64,000 bases of DNA from Eubacteriales bacterium SKADARSKE-1 (lineage in GTDB: Bacteria > Bacillota > Clostridia > Oscillospirales > Acutalibacteraceae). The notes under the pieces are model-generated. The model ran no database searches. It saw nothing but the letters and a program-made list of their open reading frames with translations, and had not been told where the DNA came from. The stretch lies in NCBI GenBank assembly GCA_030920305.1, contig JARLUB010000003.1, positions 1-64,000 of the forward strand. The letters are read 5' to 3'. The translations under genes were made by a program, and so were the position numbers. Shown one piece after another: positions 24,559-32,613 of this stretch (the first letter of the stretch is position 1; every line of letters starts with the position of its first letter).

Positions 24559-26916
24559 ATGGATAAGAAATATATAAAAGCTCTAGGGTTTGATAAAATA
24601 TTAGAAATGCTGATAAAAAGGGTGAGTTGTGAAGACACAAAAAAACTTATTTTAAATTTAATGCCAAAAACGCAGATTGATGAAGTTAAAAAACAAATAA
24701 GCGAAACTCTTGATGCACATATGTTAATAGCAAGATACAAGTCACCTTCTTTTAACGGGCTTAAGAATGTTACTAATGCAATAAAAAGAGCAGAAAGTGG
24801 TGGAATGCTTACTGCTTTGGAAATTTTAAAAGTAGCTGATGTGCTACAAGCTTTTTTGAATTTATATGAATTTAAAAAATCTTTTGAAAATAAAGAGACA
24901 TTGCTGGACAGACGCTTTAATTTAATTTTTTTAAATAAGGATTTAAAAGATAGAATAAGAGATGCTATAATTTCTGAAGAGGAAATAGCTGATACTGCAT
25001 CGGATGAATTATTTAAAATACGACAAAATGTTAGAGAACTTTCTAGCAAAATCCGTGAACAGCTAGACAAAATGATAAAATCTGAATCCACTCAAAAATA
25101 TTTACAAGATGCCATAGTTACAATTCGTGAGGGCAGATTTGTGGTACCTGTTAAGGCAGAATACAGAAAAGAAGTATCTGGACTTGTTCATGATACGTCT
25201 TCAAGTGGAGCTACTGTTTTTATAGAACCAATGACAGTTGTTCAAGCAAACAATGAGATTAAAGTTTTAATATCTAAAGAGAAAAAAGAAATAGAAAGAA
25301 TTTTACTTGATTTTTCAGCTGAAGTTGGAAGTTTTGCAAACGAAATATTGCAAAGCTATGATATAGCAGTGGAACTAGATATGATTTTTGCTAAGGCTGA
25401 TTTAGCATATAAAATGAAAGCCTGTGTGCCAAAAATCAATGATAAAGGCCAAATAGATATAAAAAAAGCTCGGCATCCGCTGATTGATCAAGACAAAGTT
25501 GTGCCGACAGATATTAAATTAGGGCTTGATTTTGATACACTGATAATAACTGGGCCTAATACAGGAGGGAAAACCGTAGCACTAAAGACAATGGGACTTT
25601 TCACTATTATGATTATGTGCGGGTTATTGGTTCCAGTTTCAGAAAATAGCACGCTTTCTGTTTTTAAAAACGTGCTCTGCGATATTGGTGATGAGCAAAG
25701 CATTGAGCAATCATTGTCAACGTTTTCTGCACATATTACAAATATTATTAAAATATTAAAGTTGGCAGATAATAATAGTTTGGTGCTTCTTGATGAGCTT
25801 GGCGCCGGAACAGACCCAATTGAAGGAGCAGCTTTAGCCAGGGCTATTTTAGAAGAATTACAAAATAAAGGGGCAAAAACAATAGCAACAACTCATTATG
25901 CTGAATTAAAAGCCTATGCAATCTCAAAACCTGGTGTTGAAAATGGATGCTGCGAGTTTGATGTGACAACGTTAAGGCCAACATACAGACTACTAATTGG
26001 GGTTCCGGGCAGCTCAAATGCGTTTGCAATTTCTGAAAAGCTAGGAATGGAAAAAACTCTTGTAAACCGTGCTAAAGGCTTAATTTCATCAGAAGATACT
26101 TATTTTGATGACGTTATTAAAAGTCTTGAAAAAAGTAGGGAAGATTTAGAACAAGAAATGCTAAAGGCAAAAGAATTATCTAAAAAAATAGAAAATGATA
26201 GAGCCTTGATTGAAGAAGATAAAAAGAGGATTCAAAAACAGTGTGATATGGAAATAAAAAAAGCCCATGAAAAGGCTTTGAAAATAGTATCACAAACAAA
26301 TGCAAAGGCGGATGATATTTTAAGAGAGATAGATAAGTTAAAAAAAGAAAAGACTTTTTCTAAAAAATCAATAAACAAACTTCAATCCGACATTGATTTA
26401 ATGGAGAAGTATGCTGATCCTGTTATAAATAAATCAAATGATGAATACATTTTACCAAGGAAACTAAGAGTTGGTGATGAAGTGTTAATTTTTAATATAG
26501 ATAAAAAGGGCACAGTTGCAGAATTATTTGAAGATTTGAAGGAAGCGCTTGTGAAATCAGGTGCAATAAAAACAAGGGTTCCAATAAAAGATTTAAAGCT
26601 CCTTAAAGAAAAGCCAAAGCAAATTGTTGCAAGAAAAACTACAAAAGATATTAAAAACAAATTTACATCACCAACTGTTAGAGAATTAGACCTAAGAGGA
26701 AAAACTGCCCTAGAAGCGGTGATGGAGCTGGATGGCTTTATTGATACAGCGATTTGCATGGGTGTAAATCAGTTAACAATAATTCACGGCAAGGGTACAG
26801 GAGTTTTAAGATCTGAAATTCAAAAACATTTAAAAAATCACCCAGCAATTAAGAGCTTTAGATTGGGCTCTTTTGGAGAGGGTGAGTCAGGGGTTACAAT
26901 TGCGGAATTAAAATAA
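24559..26916 (+). CDS. mutS2: Endonuclease MutS2 / ribosome-collision ATPase
   Basis: About 785 residues. MutS core and clamp helices, ATPase with Walker A GPNTGGKTVALKT, Walker B VLLDELGAGTDPIEG and TTHYAELK; a long coiled coil (about 520-620); and a C-terminal Smr nuclease domain starting LDLRGKTALEAV with HGKGTGVLR. ATG 24559 chosen because it gives the usual MDKKYIKALGFDKIL start; ATG 24547 is in frame. Involved in suppressing recombination and in splitting stalled ribosomes. Confidence 0.95.
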   Translation: MDKKYIKALGFDKILEMLIKRVSCEDTKKLILNLMPKTQIDEVKKQISETLDAHMLIARYKSPSFNGLKNVTNAIKRAESGGMLTALEILKVADVLQAFLNLYEFKKSFENKETLLDRRFNLIFLNKDLKDRIRDAIISEEEIADTASDELFKIRQNVRELSSKIREQLDKMIKSESTQKYLQDAIVTIREGRFVVPVKAEYRKEVSGLVHDTSSSGATVFIEPMTVVQANNEIKVLISKEKKEIERILLDFSAEVGSFANEILQSYDIAVELDMIFAKADLAYKMKACVPKINDKGQIDIKKARHPLIDQDKVVPTDIKLGLDFDTLIITGPNTGGKTVALKTMGLFTIMIMCGLLVPVSENSTLSVFKNVLCDIGDEQSIEQSLSTFSAHITNIIKILKLADNNSLVLLDELGAGTDPIEGAALARAILEELQNKGAKTIATTHYAELKAYAISKPGVENGCCEFDVTTLRPTYRLLIGVPGSSNAFAISEKLGMEKTLVNRAKGLISSEDTYFDDVIKSLEKSREDLEQEMLKAKELSKKIENDRALIEEDKKRIQKQCDMEIKKAHEKALKIVSQTNAKADDILREIDKLKKEKTFSKKSINKLQSDIDLMEKYADPVINKSNDEYILPRKLRVGDEVLIFNIDKKGTVAELFEDLKEALVKSGAIKTRVPIKDLKLLKEKPKQIVARKTTKDIKNKFTSPTVRELDLRGKTALEAVMELDGFIDTAICMGVNQLTIIHGKGTGVLRSEIQKHLKNHPAIKSFRLGSFGEGESGVTIAELK

Positions 26917-26930
26917 CTTTACAGGTTAAT

Positions 26931-27104
26931 TTATGTACTGGATTTCTCTAAGTTTTCCAACGCAAAATCTATGCATTGGCTTATTATTTTGTTGCGACTC
27001 ATATTATTTTCAATCGCTATTTTATCAATCATTTCCAACTTGTCTGAGTCTATTCTAATACAGATTGCCTTGTTTGAATTGACCTTGGGCTCAAAACGTA
27101 ACAT
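26931..27104 (-). CDS. Ribbon-helix-helix small regulator 1
   Basis: 57 residues, ATG 27104, with SD aaaggagc. The beta strand AICIRIDSDKLEMID, then helices around NNMSRNKIISQCIDFALENLE, give the MetJ/Arc (RHH) fold. It is a paralog of the next gene: MSRNKIISQCIDFAL here, ISRNKLIIQFIEFAL there. Probably a dimeric DNA-binding protein or antitoxin; no toxin gene is visible beside it. Confidence 0.65.
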   Translation of the reverse strand: MLRFEPKVNSNKAICIRIDSDKLEMIDKIAIENNMSRNKIISQCIDFALENLEKSST

Positions 27105-27122
27105 GGGATATAGCTCCTTTTA

Positions 27123-27308
27123 TTATAAGTTTTGCTCGATATCTGTCATTTCTGAGTGTTTGAGAGCAAACTCTATAAATTGAATAATAAGTTTATTTCG
27201 GCTAATTTTTTTATTTTTAGAAATATTTCCTATAATTTCAATTTTATTTTTATTAATTCGTATGGTTATAATTTGACTTTTAGAAGATTTTGGAATATTT
27301 TTCGACAC
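27123..27308 (-). CDS. Ribbon-helix-helix small regulator 2
   Basis: 61 residues starting at GTG 27308 with SD aggag; the frame runs further upstream but without an SD. It has a basic start (SKNIPKSSKSQ), an RHH strand IITIRINKNKIEII and the paired helices. It lies 18 bases before regulator 1, so the two are co-transcribed tandem duplicates that could form heterodimers. It diverges from the small plus-strand gene at 27.4 kb. Confidence 0.6.
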   Translation of the reverse strand: MSKNIPKSSKSQIITIRINKNKIEIIGNISKNKKISRNKLIIQFIEFALKHSEMTDIEQNL

Positions 27309-27394
27309 TTTTATACCAACTCCTATTGTAAAATTATATTGTATATTGTATATTAAACAAGTATTCAAAAAATGATATTAAAAGATTTGTGGGA

Positions 27395-27556
27395 GTGAGA
27401 ATTATAAAGGAGTATAATATTAAACTGGATGATAAGGTATCAGATTTTTATGAAGATTTTTCTAAGATATTAAAATGCCCAATTGAAAATGTTTTGGAAG
27501 ATATTTTAAAAAAAAATATAGAAACAATGATTAAACTTTTAGAAGTTACAGAATAA
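27395..27556 (+). CDS. Small acidic protein, unknown; start uncertain
   Basis: 53 residues if GTG 27395 is the start. A much better SD (aaaggag, 27406-27412) lies six bases before ATT 27419 in the same frame, which would give 45 residues beginning KLDDKVSDFYEDF. The product is one or two helices with alternating acidic and hydrophobic residues (CPIENVLEDILKKNIETM), like the C-terminal half of RHH-type small proteins. It precedes the DUF2140-like gene by 12 bases, so they are probably co-transcribed. Confidence 0.5.
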   Translation: MRIIKEYNIKLDDKVSDFYEDFSKILKCPIENVLEDILKKNIETMIKLLEVTE

Positions 27557-27568
27557 TGGAGAAGTTTT

Positions 27569-28264
27569 ATGCTAAGTACTAAACAAAAAGACAGCAGAAA
27601 AGGATCTAGAACATTAAAAATATTTTTAGGATTAATTTTGACTTTTTTGTTGGTAGGGCTTTTTGTTATTGCTTTTCTTGCTCTTCAAGATGAAAATAAG
27701 GGTAGGAGATCCATTTATCCTTCAAATGAATTGATAACAAAACTAGCATACTCTGTTTTACTTGAAAAAGAAGTAACAGTACAAAGTGATGAAGTGAATG
27801 AATTGATAGCAAAACAAATTGAGCAAAAAAATCTTAAAGAAAACATAAAAGCTATTAATGTAAAAACACAAACAGATAGCTCAATTGCAAATATTTATAT
27901 GTGTTTTGAATTTTGCGGCATTGAGTTAGGTTCTGTTGTTGATACAGAAATATTTTTACAACCCAATAATAAAATTGAGTTTAATATTATTAAGGCTCAA
28001 ATAGGTAAGCTTCCAATACCGAGATATGTTGCAGCTAATATTTTAAATAAGATATTGGGCAACAAAGTTGAGGCACAAGATACAAAAATATTTACTAATT
28101 CAAAATTTCAGTTAAATGAATTTAATACCCAAATAACTCTTACACTTAATAAATTTGAAATTAAAGATGGAAAGTTTATTTTAAAATTTTCCGGTGGTGC
28201 TGATGCATTGAAAAAAGTTTTAGGGGAGAAATTAATTGGACTTTTATCTTTTGCGAAAAGGTAA
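27569..28264 (+). CDS. Membrane-anchored extracellular protein, possibly YpmS/DUF2140-like
   Basis: 231 residues: a basic N-terminus, one membrane helix (about 17-40), then an extracellular alpha/beta domain. The late KLPIPRYVAANILNKIL helix and the alternating strand pattern resemble the Firmicutes YpmS/DUF2140 group, but this is a weak match by eye. Probably a single-pass envelope protein. A terminator follows. Confidence 0.6.
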   Translation: MLSTKQKDSRKGSRTLKIFLGLILTFLLVGLFVIAFLALQDENKGRRSIYPSNELITKLAYSVLLEKEVTVQSDEVNELIAKQIEQKNLKENIKAINVKTQTDSSIANIYMCFEFCGIELGSVVDTEIFLQPNNKIEFNIIKAQIGKLPIPRYVAANILNKILGNKVEAQDTKIFTNSKFQLNEFNTQITLTLNKFEIKDGKFILKFSGGADALKKVLGEKLIGLLSFAKR

Positions 28265-28297
28265 AAATGAAAAAATTTTAAAAGTTTATGTTTGTCT

Positions 28298-28335
28298 AAG
28301 TTTTGTCAATTTGATTATTGACAAAACTTATTTTT
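28298..28335 (+). terminator. Terminator before the ylxM-ffh operon
   Basis: A perfect 13-bp stem (28298-28310 with 28317-28329) then ATTTTTTGTTTT. A second 9-bp hairpin (28356-28378) lies in the ylxM leader. Confidence 0.8.
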
Positions 28336-28397
28336 TGTTTTATACTCAAAAAATAGAGTAAAGTAAAAAACTTTACTCACGAGAAGGAAACATTTTT

Positions 28398-28766
28398 ATG
28401 TCGAAAGATTTTTATTATTCTGGTCTTTTGGACTTTTATGGGGAACTTTTGAACGATAGGCAAAGAGAAGCTATGGAATATTACTACAATGAAGATTTGT
28501 CCTTATCCGAAATTGCTGATAATTTTGAAATCAGTAAACAAGGGGTTCGGGATTTAATAAAAAGAGCAGAGGTACAACTCAAAAAAACAGAAGAAAAGTT
28601 GAACTTGCTGGAGAAGTCTATTAAAACAAGAAAAAAAATAAATGATATGTTAGACACAATAAATGAAATAGAAAAACAAATACAAAAAGATAGTGACTTT
28701 AAAAATGTAAAAAAATTGATATATAAAATTAAAAATATAGCGACAATTCTTTATGAAGGAAATTAG
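28398..28766 (+). CDS. ylxM: YlxM, helix-turn-helix SRP accessory protein
   Basis: 122 residues. The sigma-region-4-like HTH (LLNDRQREAMEYYYNEDLS, then LSEIADNFEISKQGVRDLIKR) is followed by a charged helix. In Firmicutes and here it lies directly before ffh (17-base gap); in streptococci YlxM modulates SRP GTPase activity. Confidence 0.88.
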   Translation: MSKDFYYSGLLDFYGELLNDRQREAMEYYYNEDLSLSEIADNFEISKQGVRDLIKRAEVQLKKTEEKLNLLEKSIKTRKKINDMLDTINEIEKQIQKDSDFKNVKKLIYKIKNIATILYEGN

Positions 28767-28783
28767 ATAAAAGGAGTAATGGC

Positions 28784-30118
28784 ATGGCATTTGAAGGGCT
28801 TTCGGAAAAATTATCAGCAGCATTTAAAAAGCTTAAATCTAAAGGCAAATTGTCTGAAAAAGATGTAAAAGACGCTATGAGAGAAGTGCGTTTAGCACTT
28901 TTGGAAGCTGATGTAAATTATAAAGTTGCAAAGGACTTTACCAATAAAGTGGCCGAACGCGCTATTGGTGAAGCTGTTATGCAAAGCCTAACTCCTGCTC
29001 AAATGGTAATAAAGATAGTAAATGAAGAGCTTGTAAAGTTAATGGGCGAGACAGAGGCTAGAATAAATCTTTCTTCTAAAGGACCAACTGTAATAATGCT
29101 ATGTGGACTTCAAGGCTCTGGTAAAACAACGCATGCAGGAAAACTTGCTTTAAAACAGAAAAAAATGGGGCATAGGCCGCTACTTGTTGCTTGTGACGTC
29201 TATCGACCAGCGGCTATAAAGCAACTTCAGGTTATAGGCTCAAAGGCAGGAGTACCTGTATTTGAAATGGGCAGTGAAAATCCTGTTAAAATAGCAAAAG
29301 CTGCATATTCTCACGCTAGAGATCATGGTAATGATATTGTTATTTTAGATACGGCTGGAAGACTTCACATAGATGAAGAGCTAATGGCGGAACTTGCAAA
29401 AATTAAGGCTGAGACAGAACCTAATGAAGTTTTGTTGGTAGTTGATTCAATGACAGGACAAGATGCCGTTAATGTTGCAAAATTCTTTAATGATCTGTTG
29501 GATATTACCGGAGTTATACTTACAAAATTAGATGGTGATACAAGGGGAGGAGCGGCACTTTCAGTTCGCGAAGTTACAGGTAAGCCTATTAAATTTGTGG
29601 GTTCGGGCGAAAAATTAGAGGATTTAGAAGAGTTTTATCCAGAAAGAATGGCTAGCCGCATTTTGGGCATGGGTGATGTTTTAAGCCTTATAGAACAGGC
29701 AGAAACTACGCTTGACGAGAAAAAGGCAGAACAATTAGCGGGGAAAATGCTAAAAAATAAGTTTGATTTAAGTGACTTTTTAGAGCAGCTAAACCAAATA
29801 AAAAAGATGGGGCCTCTAAAGTCAATTATTTCAAAGTTTCCCGGAATGTCGTCTATTACAAGCAAAATGGATGAAATGGACATAGATGGCGATAAACAAA
29901 TGGATAGGACTATGGCAATTATTTTGTCAATGACCCCTGAAGAAAGAAAAAAACCAGAATTTTTAAATGCCTCTCGCAAAAAGCGTATTGCTGTAGGGTG
30001 CGGTTTAAAGGTTGAAGACGTAAATAAACTTTTAAAAAACTTTGAACAGATGCAAAAAATGATGAAACAGTTCAAAGGTATGAAAGGGAAAGGCTCTCTA
30101 CTTCGGGGGTTGAGGTAA
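28784..30118 (+). CDS. ffh: Signal recognition particle GTPase Ffh
   Basis: 444 residues with N domain, G domain (GLQGSGKTTHAGKLA, DVYRPAAIKQL, DTAGRLHID, LTKLDGDTRGG) and the Met-rich M domain that binds 4.5S RNA and signal sequences (MQKMMKQFKGMKGKG). It delivers nascent membrane and exported proteins to the translocon, which matters given how many exported proteins this window encodes. Confidence 0.98.
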   Translation: MAFEGLSEKLSAAFKKLKSKGKLSEKDVKDAMREVRLALLEADVNYKVAKDFTNKVAERAIGEAVMQSLTPAQMVIKIVNEELVKLMGETEARINLSSKGPTVIMLCGLQGSGKTTHAGKLALKQKKMGHRPLLVACDVYRPAAIKQLQVIGSKAGVPVFEMGSENPVKIAKAAYSHARDHGNDIVILDTAGRLHIDEELMAELAKIKAETEPNEVLLVVDSMTGQDAVNVAKFFNDLLDITGVILTKLDGDTRGGAALSVREVTGKPIKFVGSGEKLEDLEEFYPERMASRILGMGDVLSLIEQAETTLDEKKAEQLAGKMLKNKFDLSDFLEQLNQIKKMGPLKSIISKFPGMSSITSKMDEMDIDGDKQMDRTMAIILSMTPEERKKPEFLNASRKKRIAVGCGLKVEDVNKLLKNFEQMQKMMKQFKGMKGKGSLLRGLR

Positions 30119-30172
30119 CCGATTTCAGAGGACTTTAATATTACTTGAAAATTTTATATGGAGGTGAAATAA

Positions 30173-30415
30173 ATGGCAGTTAAAATAAGACTTCGTCGTA
30201 TGGGTGCAAAGAAAGCTCCTTTTTATCGAATAGTTGTAGCGGATTCAAAGTTTCCCCGTGATGGGCGCTTTATAGAAGAAATAGGCTATTACAATCCTTT
30301 ACTTAATCCAGCTGAAGTTAAAGTTGATGCAGAAAAAGCTAAGACATGGATAAAAAATGGTGCGCAACCAACCGATACAGTCAAAGCATTATTTAAAAAA
30401 CATGAAATACTTTAA
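30173..30415 (+). CDS. rpsP: Ribosomal protein bS16
   Basis: 80 residues, start ATG 30173 behind ggaggtg. Signature [20 protein letters not shown]. Canonical place between ffh and khpA. Confidence 0.97.
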   Translation: MAVKIRLRRMGAKKAPFYRIVVADSKFPRDGRFIEEIGYYNPLLNPAEVKVDAEKAKTWIKNGAQPTDTVKALFKKHEIL

Positions 30416-30433
30416 TAACTGGAGGAATAACTC

Positions 30434-30673
30434 TTGAAAGCGTTGTTGTTATCTATGGCGAAAGGGCTTGTTGAAAATCCTAATGAAATAACTGTTGATG
30501 TTGATGACATTAATGAAGACGGAATAGTGGTATACCATTTACACGTTTCGCCTAGTGATATGGGAAGAGTTATTGGTAAGCAAGGTCGTATAGCCAAAGC
30601 TATGCGTATGGTTATGAGATCTGCAGCTTTAAAAAACAAGTTAAAATACAAGATAGCTGTTGAGATTGATTAA
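30434..30673 (+). CDS. khpA: KH-domain RNA-binding protein KhpA
   Basis: 79 residues, TTG start at 30434 with SD ggagga seven bases upstream. KH motif with the GRVIGKQGRIAKAM loop. KhpA works with KhpB (Jag) in RNA binding and cell elongation. Its position after rpsP is conserved in Firmicutes. Confidence 0.93.
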   Translation: MKALLLSMAKGLVENPNEITVDVDDINEDGIVVYHLHVSPSDMGRVIGKQGRIAKAMRMVMRSAALKNKLKYKIAVEID

Positions 30674-30748
30674 ATAACTAGAAGCTAAATTTAAAAATAG
30701 GGCGTGTTTTTTAAATGCGCTCTTTTCTATTCTTTTAAGGGAGAAAAG

Positions 30749-31264
30749 ATGAAAAAAAAGTATTTAGAAGTTGGGAAAATTGTTGCAACACACGGTTTGA
30801 ATGGTGAAATAAAGGTTGCACCTTGGTGCGACTCAGGAGAATTTTTATGTTCGTTTTCTAATATTTACTTTAAAAATGGGCAAGAAAAAATAAAGGTTTT
30901 ATCAGGAAAAGTTCATAAAAACGTTGTAATATTAAAATTTGAAGGAATAAATACAATAGATACGGCAAAAACTCTTTGTGGCCAAATTATATATATAGAT
31001 AGAGATGATGCAGAACTTAATGAGGGTGAATATTTTATTCAGGATATTATAGGTATTGATGTATTTGACAACAACACTGGAAGGTATTATGGGAAAGTAA
31101 CAGATGTTTTAAAAACTGGTGCAAATGATGTTTATGAGATAACATCTGAAAATTATAAAAAGTATCTTATTCCTGTTATAGATGATGTTATTGTTGATAT
31201 GGATATGGATGGAGGCACACTAAAAATAGTTCCGCTTAAGGGGATATTTGATGATGAGAATTGA
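30749..31264 (+). CDS. rimM: Ribosome maturation factor RimM
   Basis: 171 residues from ATG 30749 (SD gggaga); the frame extends upstream to 30704 without an SD. PRC-barrel protein with VGKIVATHGLNGEIKV at the start and NDVYEI, then YLIPVI in the C-terminal domain. It assists 16S processing and 30S assembly. It overlaps trmD by 11 bases. Confidence 0.95.
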   Translation: MKKKYLEVGKIVATHGLNGEIKVAPWCDSGEFLCSFSNIYFKNGQEKIKVLSGKVHKNVVILKFEGINTIDTAKTLCGQIIYIDRDDAELNEGEYFIQDIIGIDVFDNNTGRYYGKVTDVLKTGANDVYEITSENYKKYLIPVIDDVIVDMDMDGGTLKIVPLKGIFDDEN

Positions 31265-31997
31265 TATAATGACGCTTTTTCCAGATATGTGTGATACGGT
31301 TATGAATGAAAGTATAATAGGAAGAGCTCAAAAATCAGGTGCTTTAGAAGTCAAATGTCATTGTATACGTGATTATACTTATGATAAACATAATAGGGTA
31401 GATGATACAGTATGTGGCCCTGGAATGGGAATGCTTATGATGGCAGAACCTATTGCTGCCTGTTTTGAAGGTATTTGCCAAGAATTAAATAAAAAACCTA
31501 AATTAATATATATGTCGCCACAAGGAAAGGTGTTAACTCAGCAAAAGGTGAAAGAATTAGCAGTACTTGAAAATATTGTGATACTTTGTGGTCACTATGA
31601 AGGAATAGATGAAAGGGTAATAGAAGAACTGGTGGATGAAGAGATCTCTATTGGTGATTATGTTTTAACAGGTGGGGAATTACCCGCTTTGGTTTTAGCG
31701 GACGCAGTTTCTAGATTAGTTCCTGGGGTACTATCGAGTGCTGAATGTTTTGAACAAGAGAGCCATTTTGATGGCATTTTAGAATACCCCCAATACACAA
31801 AACCTGCAGTTTGGAGAGGCAAAGAGGTTCCAAGTATTCTTTTATCAGGTAATCATGCAAAGATTGAAAAATGGCGAAGGGAAAAAGCTTTGATAAAGAC
31901 TTTTGAAAAGAGGCCGGATCTTTTGGAAAAGGCAAACCTTCAAAAAGTGGATAAAGAGTTTATTTGTAAAATAATAGAGAAAAACCAAAATAAGTAA
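31254..31997 (+). CDS. trmD: tRNA (guanine37-N1)-methyltransferase TrmD
   Basis: 247 residues from ATG 31254 (ATG 31251 also possible). Trefoil-knot methylase with YDKHNRVDDT, GPGMGMLM, LCGHYEGIDERVIE and the EISIGDYVLTGGELPA knot. It methylates G37 to keep the reading frame. The usual next gene rplS is absent here. Confidence 0.97.
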   Translation: MRIDIMTLFPDMCDTVMNESIIGRAQKSGALEVKCHCIRDYTYDKHNRVDDTVCGPGMGMLMMAEPIAACFEGICQELNKKPKLIYMSPQGKVLTQQKVKELAVLENIVILCGHYEGIDERVIEELVDEEISIGDYVLTGGELPALVLADAVSRLVPGVLSSAECFEQESHFDGILEYPQYTKPAVWRGKEVPSILLSGNHAKIEKWRREKALIKTFEKRPDLLEKANLQKVDKEFICKIIEKNQNK

Positions 31998-32140
31998 ACA
32001 AAAAATAAACTTTTAAATATATAACCATATTATATGCTATATTGCGGGGAAAAGCAGAGAGCTTTATATGAATATATACAATATTTTCACCTGTCATTGC
32101 TGAGAAAGATATTTATAAATATAAATTTTTATATTTGTTG

Positions 32141-32168
32141 TTGACTGTTCTTTGAGTCGTGTTATAAT
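32141..32168 (+). promoter_or_regulatory. Promoter of the HPr gene
   Basis: TTGACT (32141-32146), a 16-base spacer and TATAAT (32163-32168). Confidence 0.65.
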
Positions 32169-32240
32169 ATTAATGAGTTAATATTTTAAAAATTAAATAT
32201 CTGTTTATAAATAAGTTTAGAGGTAAGGAGTGGTGCTGTC

Positions 32241-32504
32241 GTGTACGTGAAAGATGTTATGGTTCAAAACCAAGTTGGGTTACATGCTAGACCTGCTACG
32301 TTTTTTATTCAAAAAGCAAATGAGTATGGGTGTTCTATTTGGATAGAAAAAGAAGAGCGTAGAGTTAACGCAAAAAGTTTATTGGGTGTTTTATCTTTGG
32401 GAATAGTTGGAGGAACAACTATAAAAATTATAGCAGAAGGACAAGATGAAGAAGAGGCGGTTGATGGCCTCACTAAGTTAATTCAATCAGGCTTTATGGA
32501 ATAG
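32241..32504 (+). CDS. ptsH: HPr family phosphocarrier protein
   Basis: 87 residues, GTG start with aaggag upstream. Both phospho-sites are visible: His in NQVGLHARPATF and the regulatory Ser in NAKSLLGVLSLGI, the HPr-kinase site. It carries phosphate in PTS sugar uptake or acts as a Crh-like regulator. No PTS genes are nearby. Monocistronic, with its own promoter and terminator. Confidence 0.93.
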   Translation: MYVKDVMVQNQVGLHARPATFFIQKANEYGCSIWIEKEERRVNAKSLLGVLSLGIVGGTTIKIIAEGQDEEEAVDGLTKLIQSGFME

Positions 32505-32567
32505 TTAGTGAAATTATAGGAAAGCACTTTTTTAATTTTATGTAGCTAAATTTAGTGAACATTAATG

Positions 32568-32595
32568 AACACCGCCTTTGACGGTGTTTTTTTAT
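32568..32595 (+). terminator. Terminator of the HPr gene
   Basis: AACACCG/CGGTGTT stem (32568-32574 with 32582-32588) and a long T-run. Confidence 0.8.
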
Positions 32596-32613
32596 TTAAG
32601 TGAGGTGATTATC

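Noticed and set aside
24528..25091. Minus-strand open frame of 187 codons opposite mutS2
   Set aside because: Entirely antisense to the conserved N-terminal part of mutS2, no ribosome binding site.
30700..30723. Terminator between khpA and rimM
   Set aside because: The imperfect stem is weak and broken by G-T pairs; the genes are normally co-transcribed.
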